Source: an uncultured Alteromonadaceae bacterium (GTDB taxonomy: Bacteria; Pseudomonadota; Gammaproteobacteria; Enterobacterales; Alteromonadaceae). From it: 64,000 bases of DNA. Numbering within the stretch: the first letter of the stretch is position 1; each line of letters starts with the position of its first letter. The translations under genes and the position numbers were made by a program. The stretch covers positions 23,878-87,877 of the forward strand of contig CALKGI010000005.1 in the NCBI GenBank assembly GCA_938085045.1. The letters are read 5' to 3'. Shown piece by piece: positions 29,889 through 38,885 of the stretch. The notes beneath the pieces were generated by a model, which did no database searches, had not been told where the DNA came from, and worked only from the letters and a program-made list of their open reading frames with translations.

Positions 29889-30701
29889 ATGTTTAAACAA
29901 CTTGTGGCAGCGAGCTGCCTTTTAATTACCAGTGCAACGGCCCTCGCGGCAGACGCCAGTATCATCTATTTAACCCGTCATGCTGAAAAACAAACCGGTT
30001 CAGATCCAGCATTAACCGCAGAAGGTCAATTGCGGGCGCAAAATATCGCAGATTTACTCAAACGTGCTGACATCAGCTCAATTTACTCAACTGACTATAA
30101 CCGCACTCAACAAACAGCCACACCATTGAGTACTGCCATATCAGTGCCAATAACCTCATACGATCCGAACCAGTTAGCATCATTTGCCAACCAACTTAAC
30201 AATCTTAGCGGCAATACTTTGGTTGTGGGTCACTCTAACACCACACCAGAGTTAGTTGGTTTGCTAGGTGGTCAAGCGACAGCAATTCCTGAAAGCGAAT
30301 TCGACCGTTTATATCAGGTGATCATTGGAGACAATGGTCAAGTAACCACTGTTTTATTGACGTCTTTACCCGCACAAGCCACTCCAACAAGTTGTGATGC
30401 CGTAGAAGTTACAGCCGCAGGTTTGTCAGCTTCAAAAAATGCATGGGTATACAAAAGTATTGATGTGCCAGCATGTGCCAACACCTTGAATGTCAATATT
30501 GCAGGTAGTGTAGGTGATGCTGATTTGTATATCCGCTTTGGTTCACAACCAACTACGGCTGCATACGAGTGTCGTCCATGGAAAGACGGCAGCAATGAAA
30601 CTTGTACTGTTAATAATCCTAACGCTGGCATTTGGCATATTGGTATTAATGCTTACGATGCCTTTTCAGGCTTGAGCTTAACCGCCACTGCTACAGAATA
30701 A
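29889..30701 (+). CDS. secreted histidine phosphatase with C-terminal PPC domain
   Basis: A fusion of a histidine-phosphatase (phosphoglycerate-mutase fold) domain with a PPC domain. Signal peptide 1-20 (cut after LAA). The catalytic RH motif is in LTRHAEKQ, the second His in VVGHSNTTPE, and the Arg in DYNRTQQTA. From about residue 172 the sequence is a PPC domain with VGDADLYIRFGS and YECRPWKDGSNETC, strongly like the PPC domains of the two M4 proteases. The ribosome-binding site is CAGGAAATCATC before the ATG. The tail suggests use of the same extracellular route as the proteases. Confidence 0.85.
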   Translation: MFKQLVAASCLLITSATALAADASIIYLTRHAEKQTGSDPALTAEGQLRAQNIADLLKRADISSIYSTDYNRTQQTATPLSTAISVPITSYDPNQLASFANQLNNLSGNTLVVGHSNTTPELVGLLGGQATAIPESEFDRLYQVIIGDNGQVTTVLLTSLPAQATPTSCDAVEVTAAGLSASKNAWVYKSIDVPACANTLNVNIAGSVGDADLYIRFGSQPTTAAYECRPWKDGSNETCTVNNPNAGIWHIGINAYDAFSGLSLTATATE

Positions 30702-30720
30702 TTACCGTTATAACAGCAAA

Positions 30721-30740
30721 ATGCCACACGGATGTGGCAT
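30721..30740 (+). terminator. hairpin after the histidine phosphatase gene
   Basis: ATGCCACA-CGGA-TGTGGCAT is a perfect 8-bp stem with a tetraloop, 20 bp after the stop. It has only a weak T run. Confidence 0.5.
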
Positions 30741-30803
30741 ATTAAAATAACGTAGGCGTAATGGCTAAGAGGCTAAGAGACAGCGGTGAAAAGCAAAAGC
30801 CTG

Positions 30804-31286
30804 CTATTCCAAAAAAATCTTATTAGAATAAATCAGGCTCGGCATATTATTGGCGACTTTCCATTGCAGCAAACCATATTGGGCGCTGACAAATAGCTCG
30901 TCGGAGGGTTTAATACGGGTTTTATATTTAGATAAGTCAATTTGTGCATGGATCACCATTGAATCGCCTGCATCCAGACTAGTGAAATCATTATATTTGT
31001 AGTCACTGACCAACCGGCGGCTGATCCTATGGGTGAGATTATGATTGTCTTGTGCCCAAACCAATACCGTTAAAGGATTAGGACTAGTTGGGACTTTTAA
31101 AGTAAGATTATCTTGCGAAACATTGGTGATGGTAGCAACAAGATTCAATTGATTGCTCGATGCTTGTTCGAGCTCGATATTTAGGGTGAGAGGTTCGAGT
31201 TTTTGCGCAGTAATTTCGGGTGTGCCCAAACACCCACTTAAACTTAAAACCAGTATACAACTAACAAATCCAGACGGTAATTTCAT
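30804..31286 (-). CDS. predicted lipoprotein, Ig-like fold, unknown function
   Basis: 160 residues. The signal peptide ends in lipobox LSGC (residues 16-19), so it is probably lipidated at Cys19. The rest looks all-beta, with a pattern like BsuPI/Ig-type domains (LVATITNVSQDNLTLKVP). I do not recognise the family with confidence. It is a single gene, convergent with the histidine phosphatase, facing a degenerate 670-bp region upstream. Confidence 0.65.
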   Translation of the reverse strand: MKLPSGFVSCILVLSLSGCLGTPEITAQKLEPLTLNIELEQASSNQLNLVATITNVSQDNLTLKVPTSPNPLTVLVWAQDNHNLTHRISRRLVSDYKYNDFTSLDAGDSMVIHAQIDLSKYKTRIKPSDELFVSAQYGLLQWKVANNMPSLIYSNKIFLE

Positions 31287-31501
31287 CGTTTCCGACGCTC
31301 CAAAAGTAACCTGATAACTTAATCTTAGTTGTTCATTTTACATCCTACAAACACCATTGCTGCAAAAGTGTACAAATGTAGGGAGTTTAGTAACATAGCC
31401 CGTAAATACCCGGTATTACGAACAAATTATCAACGATTTCAGTGACATCCGGCCCCATTTTTGTTAACAATTATACCAATGACATTAATTCACTGGTCTG
31501 A

Positions 31502-31744
31502 TTTTGGGCAGGAAAAATAAGCAGTAGCAAGGCATTAATCGCCGCCACTAGTCACTCTAATGGCAAGATTAATAACGAAGCTAATGCTTATTTTAGCCAG
31601 CAAAATGACCAGTTAATTAATGGATTTGGTATTAGATATTATAACGACGGATATAGAGAACTATACGGGTAAGCTTTGATTAATGGAGATAGTAAAATAA
31701 CTATACAATTGGCACCGATTAAACCCGGTAACAATTTGGTATGA
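31502..31744 (+). pseudogene. possible remnant of an unidentified gene
   Basis: One frame is open from 31502 to 31741 apart from a single in-frame TAA at 31670-31672. There is no start codon with a ribosome-binding site. The family is not recognised. Chance cannot be excluded. Confidence 0.2.
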
Positions 31745-31850
31745 GCGGCAAAAACGAAGTGTCGGTAACTGCGAACTACGTTGCCCTAATAAGATACATC
31801 ATCCTTGTATTGAGCCTCACCGCGACCCTTGTTTTGATTGGCCTGCTGCC

Positions 31851-31880
31851 AATATCGCGCCGGGACGGCGCTCCTACCAA
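31851..31880. repeat. REP-like element
   Basis: GCGCC-GGGAC-GGCGC stem (31857-31871) followed by TCCTACC. More GC-rich than its surroundings, and it shares the CCTAC end with the other short repeats in the window. Confidence 0.45.
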
Positions 31881-31957
31881 TGAAGTGCCAATTGCGACCC
31901 AAATGGCGCTATATTGATCAAAACTGACAAAGTGCTCTGCCCATCCAGCCTAAGCCT

Positions 31958-33073
31958 TCAAGACAACAGCTTGCGCCACCCTGCGACATTTGCAGGCCCT
32001 TGTTTTCTGACGATAAAATTACGAATTACTCGGCCAAGAAAACTGCGTCCTTTAGACGCCATGCGAATCACTCGGTTTGACTCGTCAATCACCCACGAAA
32101 TGCGCTCAATGCGTTTGGCTCTGAACTGTCGTAATAAGGCTTCAACTTCAACACCTTTTTCCATCAAGTCAGCCAAACAGTGAACATCTTCAAGCCCCAT
32201 ACCGACACCTTGTTGCAAGGTGGGCGGGCAGCCGTGCAGGGCATCGCCAATCAGTACCACACAACCGCTGTAGACTTCGCGAGATTGAACCGCGTTTAAT
32301 CGCCCGGGAATGATTTCGTCATCGGGGCCAACGGCATTAATGGCTTCAATTACTTTGTCTTCAAAGCCTTTGAATTGGTCTAGCAAAAAGTGTTTGTTGT
32401 TGATATTCAGCAACTTTTTATCTTCGTCAATGACATGTGCGTAGCAATAGACCTTATTGTCTGGCATTGGGTAACGCATAAAAAAGCTGTCAGAACCCAA
32501 GTAATAGGTCGGTTGTAGGTCGCTGGTGTCTTGGTCAATCAAAAACCGCCAGTTGGTAACGTCTAAATCTTCTAGTTCGGTTTGTTCAAAGGCTAACCCG
32601 CGCACTTGCGAATTAACGCCATCAGCGCCGATAACACAATCAAAATGCTCGGTTTGGCCATCACTGAACGTAACATCAGCGCCGTCTTCTGACTGCCTAA
32701 TGGCTTTTAATTGGATGTTAAAGCGTACTTTTTTATCCATGCCCTTACGTAACAAATTGAGCAATTTAGCGCGTGGCAAAGCCAAAAATGGCTGCTTGTC
32801 AAGTGGAGCTTCAAGCAATGACGCTTTTGAAATCACTTGACCATTAGGTTTAACATAACTGACTTCGCTTACCTGATGGGCCATAGCGACTAAAGGTTCT
32901 TTCAACCCTAATCGTTCCATTCCGGCCACAGCATTAGCGGGTAAGCAAATGCCAGCACCATCTTGTGACCAACCAGATGAGCGTTCAATTAGGGTATATG
33001 GCAATGACATTTCGTCTAGGCGCCGTGCCATAGACAGGCCGACAATGCCGGCCCCAACGATGAGTATTTTCAT
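31958..33073 (-). CDS. FAD-dependent monooxygenase linked to cyanophycin genes
   Basis: Class A flavin monooxygenase (PHBH/HpxO-like fold), 371 residues. FAD-binding GAGIVGLSMARRL at the N-terminus with Glu-Arg at the end of strand 2 (YTLIERS), the DG motif as VIGADGVNSQVR, and the second FAD motif GDALHGCPPTLQQGVGMG. Such enzymes hydroxylate small, often aromatic or heterocyclic, substrates with NAD(P)H. Its ATG overlaps the stop of the Mur-ligase-like gene by 4 bp, so it belongs to the cyanophycin synthetase operon. No role for such an enzyme in cyanophycin metabolism is known to me. Confidence 0.82.
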   Translation of the reverse strand: MKILIVGAGIVGLSMARRLDEMSLPYTLIERSSGWSQDGAGICLPANAVAGMERLGLKEPLVAMAHQVSEVSYVKPNGQVISKASLLEAPLDKQPFLALPRAKLLNLLRKGMDKKVRFNIQLKAIRQSEDGADVTFSDGQTEHFDCVIGADGVNSQVRGLAFEQTELEDLDVTNWRFLIDQDTSDLQPTYYLGSDSFFMRYPMPDNKVYCYAHVIDEDKKLLNINNKHFLLDQFKGFEDKVIEAINAVGPDDEIIPGRLNAVQSREVYSGCVVLIGDALHGCPPTLQQGVGMGLEDVHCLADLMEKGVEVEALLRQFRAKRIERISWVIDESNRVIRMASKGRSFLGRVIRNFIVRKQGPANVAGWRKLLS

Positions 33074-34770
33074 AAATGTTGTTCTATCAATTCGACTATT
33101 TCTTCACGTTCGCTGAGCACTAGCAACAATGCCAAATCGCCTTCTTGCAAATTATCGATGATAAATTTGGCGGCTTCAAAGGGCGAATCTTTGGTGTGAA
33201 TGGCATCATCTGTTAAGCCGTGCTTTTTAGCGATATTGGCCATCAGGGTTGGAATCGAACCCACTGCTCGGCCACGCAAATAAGCGTGTAATTCTGCCGA
33301 CATTAGCTGATCGGGTTTCATCACCATCGCCGCTTCGGTCATCACCGAAATATCTTCATCAGAACGGTCGCCACCAGCAGAGAGCATCATCCATTTACGT
33401 TTCGACGGCATATTGTTAGTGGTAGCAACAATCGCGCTCATGCTGTGTTCGTTATGAGCAAAGTCCATCACCACTGTGGCGCCTTTGATTTTAAAGACAT
33501 TACCACGACCCGGATTGTCTGCCGCATCAGAGCGAAAATCGCCTAATCCAGCAGCGATATCTTTGTCGCTAATGCCAAGGCTTTTGCCTACGCCAATCGC
33601 GCCAAGCGCATTTTGAATGTTATGAACAGCGGCGCCGTTAAATGTCATTGGCACATCATTAACCGCGACTATATCAGTGCTGCCTGATTTATCTTGGTAG
33701 ACCATTTGTCCATCACGGACGTAACAAACAGCACCACCTTTGGACAAATGTTCAACCAGCACGGGATTGTTTTGGCTGCACGAGAACCAGCATTTGGTTT
33801 TATCGATGTCACAGCCGTACACCACCGACTCGCCATCATCAGCATTAAGCACCAAAGTGCCAGCTTCAGTAACGGCTTTGGCCACCACAAATTTTGTCGC
33901 TGTTAAAGCTCGCAAGGTATTAATGCCGTATTGGCCGAGGTGATCTTCTGCCACGTTGGTGACCATCGCTACATCTACTCTTGGGATGGGCAAGCCACGG
34001 CGTAATATGCCTCCGCGTGCAACTTCAAGCAGAGCAACTTCAACTTCTTTGTTGCGCAGTAAAGTTCGTGCACCACCGGGACCTGAATAATCGCCCTTGT
34101 CGATAATGGTGTCGCCAACTCGAATAAAGTCGGTTGAGGTTACGCCGCAGGTTTTGCCTGCTTCTTTTATAATCGACGAGGTGAGTCTAACAGATGTAGA
34201 TTTACCGTTGGTGCCAGTGATCATCGCCACGGGCACGGCTTGGTATTTATCCCACTGTACATCTGCTATTTTTGGTAATTTGTCGACTGGCCAAACTTCA
34301 ACCGTTTTGCCAAAGCCCAATGAAAATTCGTCGTCATCAACCAACCATGGCATTTTGAGCGATTCGGCCTTGTTAATTAATTCAAGCAAAGGGGGATTAA
34401 CTTCATCATCAATCAATTGAATCAGCGAATTGACCAATACGTTGCAAAGGTGTTCGGTGTCGTTGGAATGACCCAATAGCTCTTCACAGGTGAGGGTCCA
34501 AGCCGCTTCGTTAATTTCGGTTGCGGCATACAAAGCATCGAACGGGGCACTAAGCGCTAGGCTCACACCGTCTTCAAAGATGCGATGGATGGTTTTTTCG
34601 TGTGACCAGTTAACCGCTGCTAACAGTTTATCTACATGTTTTTGCCAGCAATCAACCACTTTGGTTTTGTCGATTCCATGGACAAAAACGTCGATAATGG
34701 CACCGGGCAGGTCCCACAATAAGCCTTTGCCCGTTAAGCGTCGGCTATCATCTAATTCCAGCTTAATCAT
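33070..34770 (-). CDS. Mur-ligase-type cyanophycin synthetase-like protein lacking ATP-grasp
   Basis: 566 residues: a unique N-terminal part (about 1-170), then a Mur ligase central domain with ATP-binding GTNGKST (186-192) and TSTDFIRVGD, and a C-terminal Mur ligase domain (VVMDFAHNEHSMSAI). These parts match the third domain of cyanophycin synthetase, the one that adds arginine in CphA1, but the central ATP-grasp domain, which adds aspartate, is absent. It may extend primers, recycle beta-Asp-Arg dipeptides (as CphA2 does in cyanobacteria), or add another residue. It follows cphA by 184 bp (hairpin in the gap) and overlaps the monooxygenase gene by 4 bp. Confidence 0.8.
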   Translation of the reverse strand: MIKLELDDSRRLTGKGLLWDLPGAIIDVFVHGIDKTKVVDCWQKHVDKLLAAVNWSHEKTIHRIFEDGVSLALSAPFDALYAATEINEAAWTLTCEELLGHSNDTEHLCNVLVNSLIQLIDDEVNPPLLELINKAESLKMPWLVDDDEFSLGFGKTVEVWPVDKLPKIADVQWDKYQAVPVAMITGTNGKSTSVRLTSSIIKEAGKTCGVTSTDFIRVGDTIIDKGDYSGPGGARTLLRNKEVEVALLEVARGGILRRGLPIPRVDVAMVTNVAEDHLGQYGINTLRALTATKFVVAKAVTEAGTLVLNADDGESVVYGCDIDKTKCWFSCSQNNPVLVEHLSKGGAVCYVRDGQMVYQDKSGSTDIVAVNDVPMTFNGAAVHNIQNALGAIGVGKSLGISDKDIAAGLGDFRSDAADNPGRGNVFKIKGATVVMDFAHNEHSMSAIVATTNNMPSKRKWMMLSAGGDRSDEDISVMTEAAMVMKPDQLMSAELHAYLRGRAVGSIPTLMANIAKKHGLTDDAIHTKDSPFEAAKFIIDNLQEGDLALLLVLSEREEIVELIEQHL

Positions 34771-34898
34771 ATGCTACCTTCGGGAGTCGACGGTTACCTG
34801 CTAGTGCGGGTAACCGTGTAATTTGGATGGGTATCGCGAAAATCGGTTTGGTTGTCAAATGAACCAAGGTTTAACATTGTGACCATCCTTGGCGCGTC

Positions 34899-34913
34899 GG
34901 GGATAAAATCCCC
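34899..34913. repeat. hairpin between cphA and the Mur-ligase-like gene
   Basis: GGGGAT-AAA-ATCCCC with perfect arms, followed by TGCCTAC. Another member of the CTAC-ended repeats. In this operon gap it could modulate expression of the downstream genes. Confidence 0.45.
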
Positions 34914-34954
34914 TGCCTACAGTCGACTTTGCGACACCCTTCTTGGGGAGGGAA

Positions 34955-37774
34955 TCAATCAGAGTCTTCGTCAGACTCGTCGACTACACGTACACCACGA
35001 CTATCAGTGACAATCTTCAAACCACTGCCCAGTACAAAGGTATCTGGCTCGTTGGTCTCTAGCATAGACACCACAGTGTGAACTGGCTTAGTGGTCGCTT
35101 CATCTTTAGGCTCGCCAGCTGAATTAAAGCTGATGATTTGTTTCCAGCAACGCGTAATCGCATCACCAAAGATCATCACCAAGTCATCTGCTGCGCCTAA
35201 TGACAATGCTTTGTCGACAGCTTCGGTTTCGTCTGGGATCAACAATATCGCTTCATCTTTAATGCCATAATTGAGCAATGCATCACGCATCATGCTAGGC
35301 ACTTCATCATGGCCACGGCCACGGCGGTTGTCGTCGGCTTTACAGATAAAGATGTCAAAGTGATCAGCAGCAGCTTTAGCAATATCAACAATATCTTGGT
35401 CACGACGATCTCCAGGACCGGCCAAAACCGCAACTCGCTTGCCCTGAACTTCGAGCTTGCTTGCCAGCTCACTCATGTAACGAATGCCGTCTTTGTTGTG
35501 TGCGTAATCAAGAATAACCCGAAATGAATGCTGGTCGTACACATTCATACGGCCCGGTGCTTGGAAGAATGTGGTGTTAAATGAACGCAGACCGTGACGA
35601 ATATCGTCTAGTGTTTTGCCCAAGCTGTAGGCCATGGCAGCCGCAAACATGGCATTTTGCACGTTGTGCATTGCCTTGCCTTCTAGTGTTGCTGGCATAA
35701 GGTGTGTCCACAGTAATGGAATGTGTGCGCCATTGTCATAAATGGTGATCATGTCGCCGTTAATGCCTTTTTCGAGCACTACCGCACGACCGCCAGAACG
35801 AATATGCTCACGAACCAAACCATGGCCCGGGTTAACCGTTACATAACAAATGTGCTTGGCTTTGGTGTGGTCAGCCATTTTCAAACAACATGGGTCATCG
35901 GCATTTAATACTGCGGTGTCTTTGGCCACTTCAACCACAATTCGTTTAACTTCAGCCAGTTGCTCTACAGTATCTACGCCACGCAAACCCAAATGATCTT
36001 CTTGTACGTTCAATACAGCCGCTACGTCTGATTCGCGATAACCCAAACCTGAGCGTAAAATACCACCACGAGCGGTTTCGAGTACTGCGATATCAACAGT
36101 AGGGTCGCGCAATACGATTTTAGACGAAACCGGCCCTGTCATATCGCCTTTCACTGTTAAATGACCATCGATATAAACACCATCGGTTGAAGTCATACCA
36201 ACACAATGACCAGCAGTTTTAAGGATGTGTGACAACATACGCGAAGTGGTTGTTTTACCATTGGTGCCGGTAATGCCTGCTACTGGTATGCGCGAAGGCG
36301 TACCCAGCGGGAACAGCATTTCCATTACCTTGCCAGAAACATCACGTGGTTTACCTTCACTTGGCGCAACATGCATTCTAAAACCCGGGGCCGCGTTAAC
36401 TTCAACAATACCGCCACCAGCATCTTTGTATGATTGGGTAATATCGGCAGTTAAGAAATCAACACCACCAATGTCTAAACCAACGGCTTTAATTGCTCGT
36501 TCTGCCATGGCTTTGTTATCAGGGTGAACCACGTCAGTTAAGTCGATGGCGGTGCCACCTGTTGATAAGTTAGCGGTTGAACACAGATAGAAAATTTCGC
36601 CCTCAGGCAAAACCGACTCTGTCGTTAAATCGGCTTCTTCAAGCAAACGATTGGCTTGCTTATCAAACTCTAAACGGGTCAACACTTTTTCGTGGCCTAC
36701 ACCACGACGAGGGTCTTCGTTAACGATATCAACTAATTGCCCGATGGTGTTTTTACCATCGCCAACCACATGACCCGGCACACGTTTGGCAACGGCAACT
36801 AAATCACCGTTAACCACCAACATACGATGGTCAAAACCAGTCAAGAACGATTCAACCAATACAGCGCGGCTTTTACCGTGCTCTTTGGCGTGATGAAAAG
36901 CTTCAATGATTTGCTCTGGTGTGGTTAGGTTAATAGAAACGCCACGACCATGGTTAGCATCTAGTGGTTTAAGCACAACCGGATAACCGATGCGCTGGGC
37001 CGCTCTAACGGCTTGAGATTCTGAATAAATCATACGCTGTTGCGGCACGGGTAAACCTAAGTCGCTCAGCAAATTATGGGTGTCTTCTTTATCACACGAA
37101 ATTTCTACGGCGATATGATTAGTTTGACTAGTAATAGTGGCTTGAATGCGCTGTTGGTATTTACCGTGACCAAATTGTACTAGTGAATATTGATTAAGGC
37201 GTAACCACGGTATACCACGGTCTTCAGCTGCTTGAACCAAAGAGCCGGTGCTTGGACCAAAAGCTTTGCGCTGTGCAAAGCGGATAAAGGCGTTGAGCTC
37301 TTCAGCAAAATCAAAATCGTCAGCTAGTTTTGTGTCAAGCTGTGACTGTACTTCTTCAGGCATTAGCGAGATAAGCAATGAGCGACCCAATTGACCGGCT
37401 TCTAAGCCTACATCGCGCTGGGTGTATTCGTAGACCATGTTGTACTGGCCTTCTTCACCATTACCACGGGTTTTACCAAAAGAAACATCAGTACCGGCCA
37501 TGCATTGTAGTTCAATACAAACATGCTCCCAAATATGAGCAATCCAGGTACCTTCATCTTCTTTTAAGCGACGGATAAACCCACCGGGTTCACCGTAAGA
37601 ACAACCGTGCCCCGACAGACCGGGCAAGACTTCAATTAAACGATTTATAAAATTTTCACCCAATTTTACCGAGGGCCATTGCTCCAAAATGCCGATATCG
37701 ACAACGTGGCGGATGGTGGGAAAATGAGCGTAAACACTGGGACCGACATAAACATTTGAGGAGAGGATCTTCAT
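34955..37774 (-). CDS. cphA: cyanophycin synthetase CphA
   Basis: Makes cyanophycin (multi-L-arginyl-poly-L-aspartate), an ATP-dependent nitrogen reserve polymer. Start at the ATG at 37774, 7 bases after AGGA; a GTG two codons upstream is too close to that site. The 939 residues comprise the N-terminal CphA domain (about 1-160), an ATP-grasp domain (about 200-480; VVLKPLDANHGRGVSI) and the Mur ligase domain (GITGTNGKTTTSRM; HLGLRGVDTVEQ; VILDYAHNKDG). The C-terminus is very acidic (VVDESDEDSD). All catalytic domains look intact, so the organism should make the polymer. Confidence 0.95.
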   Translation of the reverse strand: MKILSSNVYVGPSVYAHFPTIRHVVDIGILEQWPSVKLGENFINRLIEVLPGLSGHGCSYGEPGGFIRRLKEDEGTWIAHIWEHVCIELQCMAGTDVSFGKTRGNGEEGQYNMVYEYTQRDVGLEAGQLGRSLLISLMPEEVQSQLDTKLADDFDFAEELNAFIRFAQRKAFGPSTGSLVQAAEDRGIPWLRLNQYSLVQFGHGKYQQRIQATITSQTNHIAVEISCDKEDTHNLLSDLGLPVPQQRMIYSESQAVRAAQRIGYPVVLKPLDANHGRGVSINLTTPEQIIEAFHHAKEHGKSRAVLVESFLTGFDHRMLVVNGDLVAVAKRVPGHVVGDGKNTIGQLVDIVNEDPRRGVGHEKVLTRLEFDKQANRLLEEADLTTESVLPEGEIFYLCSTANLSTGGTAIDLTDVVHPDNKAMAERAIKAVGLDIGGVDFLTADITQSYKDAGGGIVEVNAAPGFRMHVAPSEGKPRDVSGKVMEMLFPLGTPSRIPVAGITGTNGKTTTSRMLSHILKTAGHCVGMTSTDGVYIDGHLTVKGDMTGPVSSKIVLRDPTVDIAVLETARGGILRSGLGYRESDVAAVLNVQEDHLGLRGVDTVEQLAEVKRIVVEVAKDTAVLNADDPCCLKMADHTKAKHICYVTVNPGHGLVREHIRSGGRAVVLEKGINGDMITIYDNGAHIPLLWTHLMPATLEGKAMHNVQNAMFAAAMAYSLGKTLDDIRHGLRSFNTTFFQAPGRMNVYDQHSFRVILDYAHNKDGIRYMSELASKLEVQGKRVAVLAGPGDRRDQDIVDIAKAAADHFDIFICKADDNRRGRGHDEVPSMMRDALLNYGIKDEAILLIPDETEAVDKALSLGAADDLVMIFGDAITRCWKQIISFNSAGEPKDEATTKPVHTVVSMLETNEPDTFVLGSGLKIVTDSRGVRVVDESDEDSD

Positions 37775-37803
37775 TAGCACTTCCTGGATTTCTTAGGCAG
37801 ATG

Positions 37804-37840
37804 GTATGGCCATACATTGCTTTTATTTTGTATGGCAAAC
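37804..37840. promoter_or_regulatory. palindrome and extra half-site upstream of cphA
   Basis: GTATGGCCATAC (37804-37815) is a perfect 12-bp palindrome 30 bp upstream of the cphA start. A further GTATGGC begins 30 bp later (37834-37840), about three helical turns away. It may be an operator for cphA; regulator unknown. Confidence 0.4.
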
Positions 37841-37994
37841 ATTCCCGAAACATATCATTAATACAGACTTTGATTCTAGTCCAAATCTTAAAAAAGGCAG
37901 GTTCTTTTAAGCAAATTAGTTGTCGGTAATAAAGGTTAGTTAAATGTTGCTGCAAAACGCTGATTATTCCAACAAAATATATTATTTTTTAGCC

Positions 37995-38024
37995 AAAAAA
38001 AAGGTGCCAACAGGCACCTTTTTT
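37995..38024. terminator. strong bidirectional terminator after cphB
   Basis: A run of A, GGTGCC-AACA-GGCACC and a run of T, with perfect stem. It lies 23 bp beyond the cyanophycinase stop and isolates the degradation operon from the cphA promoter. Confidence 0.9.
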
Positions 38025-38046
38025 CAATAAACGCTAAGATTTAGCA

Positions 38047-38877
38047 TCAGTTTTTGGCGGGCGGAAATGCCTCACGCGTTGACAAGTCATAGGTTGAACC
38101 GGCGCTGAGCATATGCAACTTCAAACCCAACATGGTAACCGCGTCACCAACATCAGCTTCAGCCATTGACGAATACTGCAAATCAGTTGGGTCAACAATA
38201 GTCACGCTACCGCTTCCTTCAACCTCAAGTACGCCATCTGGGCCAATAAACACAGCGGTGTCTTCACAAATCCCTATCGCTGATGCAAAAGGATTGTAAG
38301 AAATGGCAGACAACAAACGGCCAAGACGATTACGCTGGCTAAAATGTTGATCTAAAATCACCTTGTTAATCAAACCCAAGCCAGGGGCCATTGTTACGCC
38401 CTGTTCATTAGGTAAACCACCCGATGAACCACCAGCAATCATATGTTCTGGCATAATCGCCGCACCGGCAGAAGTGCCAGCAACATGAACACCACCAGCA
38501 TTCAAACGCCGGATTTTTTGCGCAAACTGAGTGCCACCCAAAATGGTCGACAATCGCAACTGATTACCACCAGTCATGAAAATGCCAGTGGCATTATCCA
38601 AAGCATCAAGATTGGTTTCACTCTGAGCATCGGCACGATCGCCAATCTCTAAAGAATAGGCTTCACCTACGCCAAGGTCTTTAAACACCTTAACGTAATT
38701 GGCACCCGTGTCTTCGAGCCGCGACGCCGTTGGAATTATCGCAATTCTGGCCTCATTGCCACCACATAATTCAACAAAACGCTCTAAAATGACCGGATTG
38801 TCTACACGCTCTTCTGCTCCACCAATTGGTATCACAAAACCGCGTGTTCCCCCCTCAATAATCTTTGCAGGACACAT
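38047..38877 (-). CDS. cphB: cyanophycinase CphB
   Basis: Serine exopeptidase of family S51 that cuts cyanophycin to beta-Asp-Arg dipeptides. The nucleophile is in GTSAGAAIMPEHMI, and the GGNQLRLSTIL segment and DQHFSQRNRLGRLL match known cyanophycinases. Length 276 is normal. AGAGG precedes the ATG. It follows iadA by 8 bp and ends at a strong terminator. No signal peptide, so degradation is intracellular. Confidence 0.93.
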   Translation of the reverse strand: MCPAKIIEGGTRGFVIPIGGAEERVDNPVILERFVELCGGNEARIAIIPTASRLEDTGANYVKVFKDLGVGEAYSLEIGDRADAQSETNLDALDNATGIFMTGGNQLRLSTILGGTQFAQKIRRLNAGGVHVAGTSAGAAIMPEHMIAGGSSGGLPNEQGVTMAPGLGLINKVILDQHFSQRNRLGRLLSAISYNPFASAIGICEDTAVFIGPDGVLEVEGSGSVTIVDPTDLQYSSMAEADVGDAVTMLGLKLHMLSAGSTYDLSTREAFPPAKN

Positions 38878-38885
38878 ATTTACCT

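Larger units (their letters stand above)
31287..31957. other. 671-bp region with decayed coding remnant and REP-like element
   Basis: No convincing gene. From 31502 to 31741 one plus-strand frame stays open except for one TAA (31670-31672) and reads like protein sequence (NGFGIRYYNDGYRELYG before the stop; ITIQLAPIKPGNNLV after it), suggesting an eroded gene. A 58-residue frame with one hydrophobic helix (31741-31917) overlaps a REP-like element at 31851-31880. The rest, next to the lipoprotein start, presumably holds its promoter. Confidence 0.4.

Noticed and set aside
31741..31917. 58-residue membrane-helix protein
   Set aside because: It overlaps a REP-like element, has no good ribosome-binding site, and its 3' part is the repeat itself.
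31958..33073. HpxO-type urate hydroxylase
   Set aside because: The fold is similar, but the gene is coupled to cyanophycin genes, and the purine locus already has a full-length PuuD.
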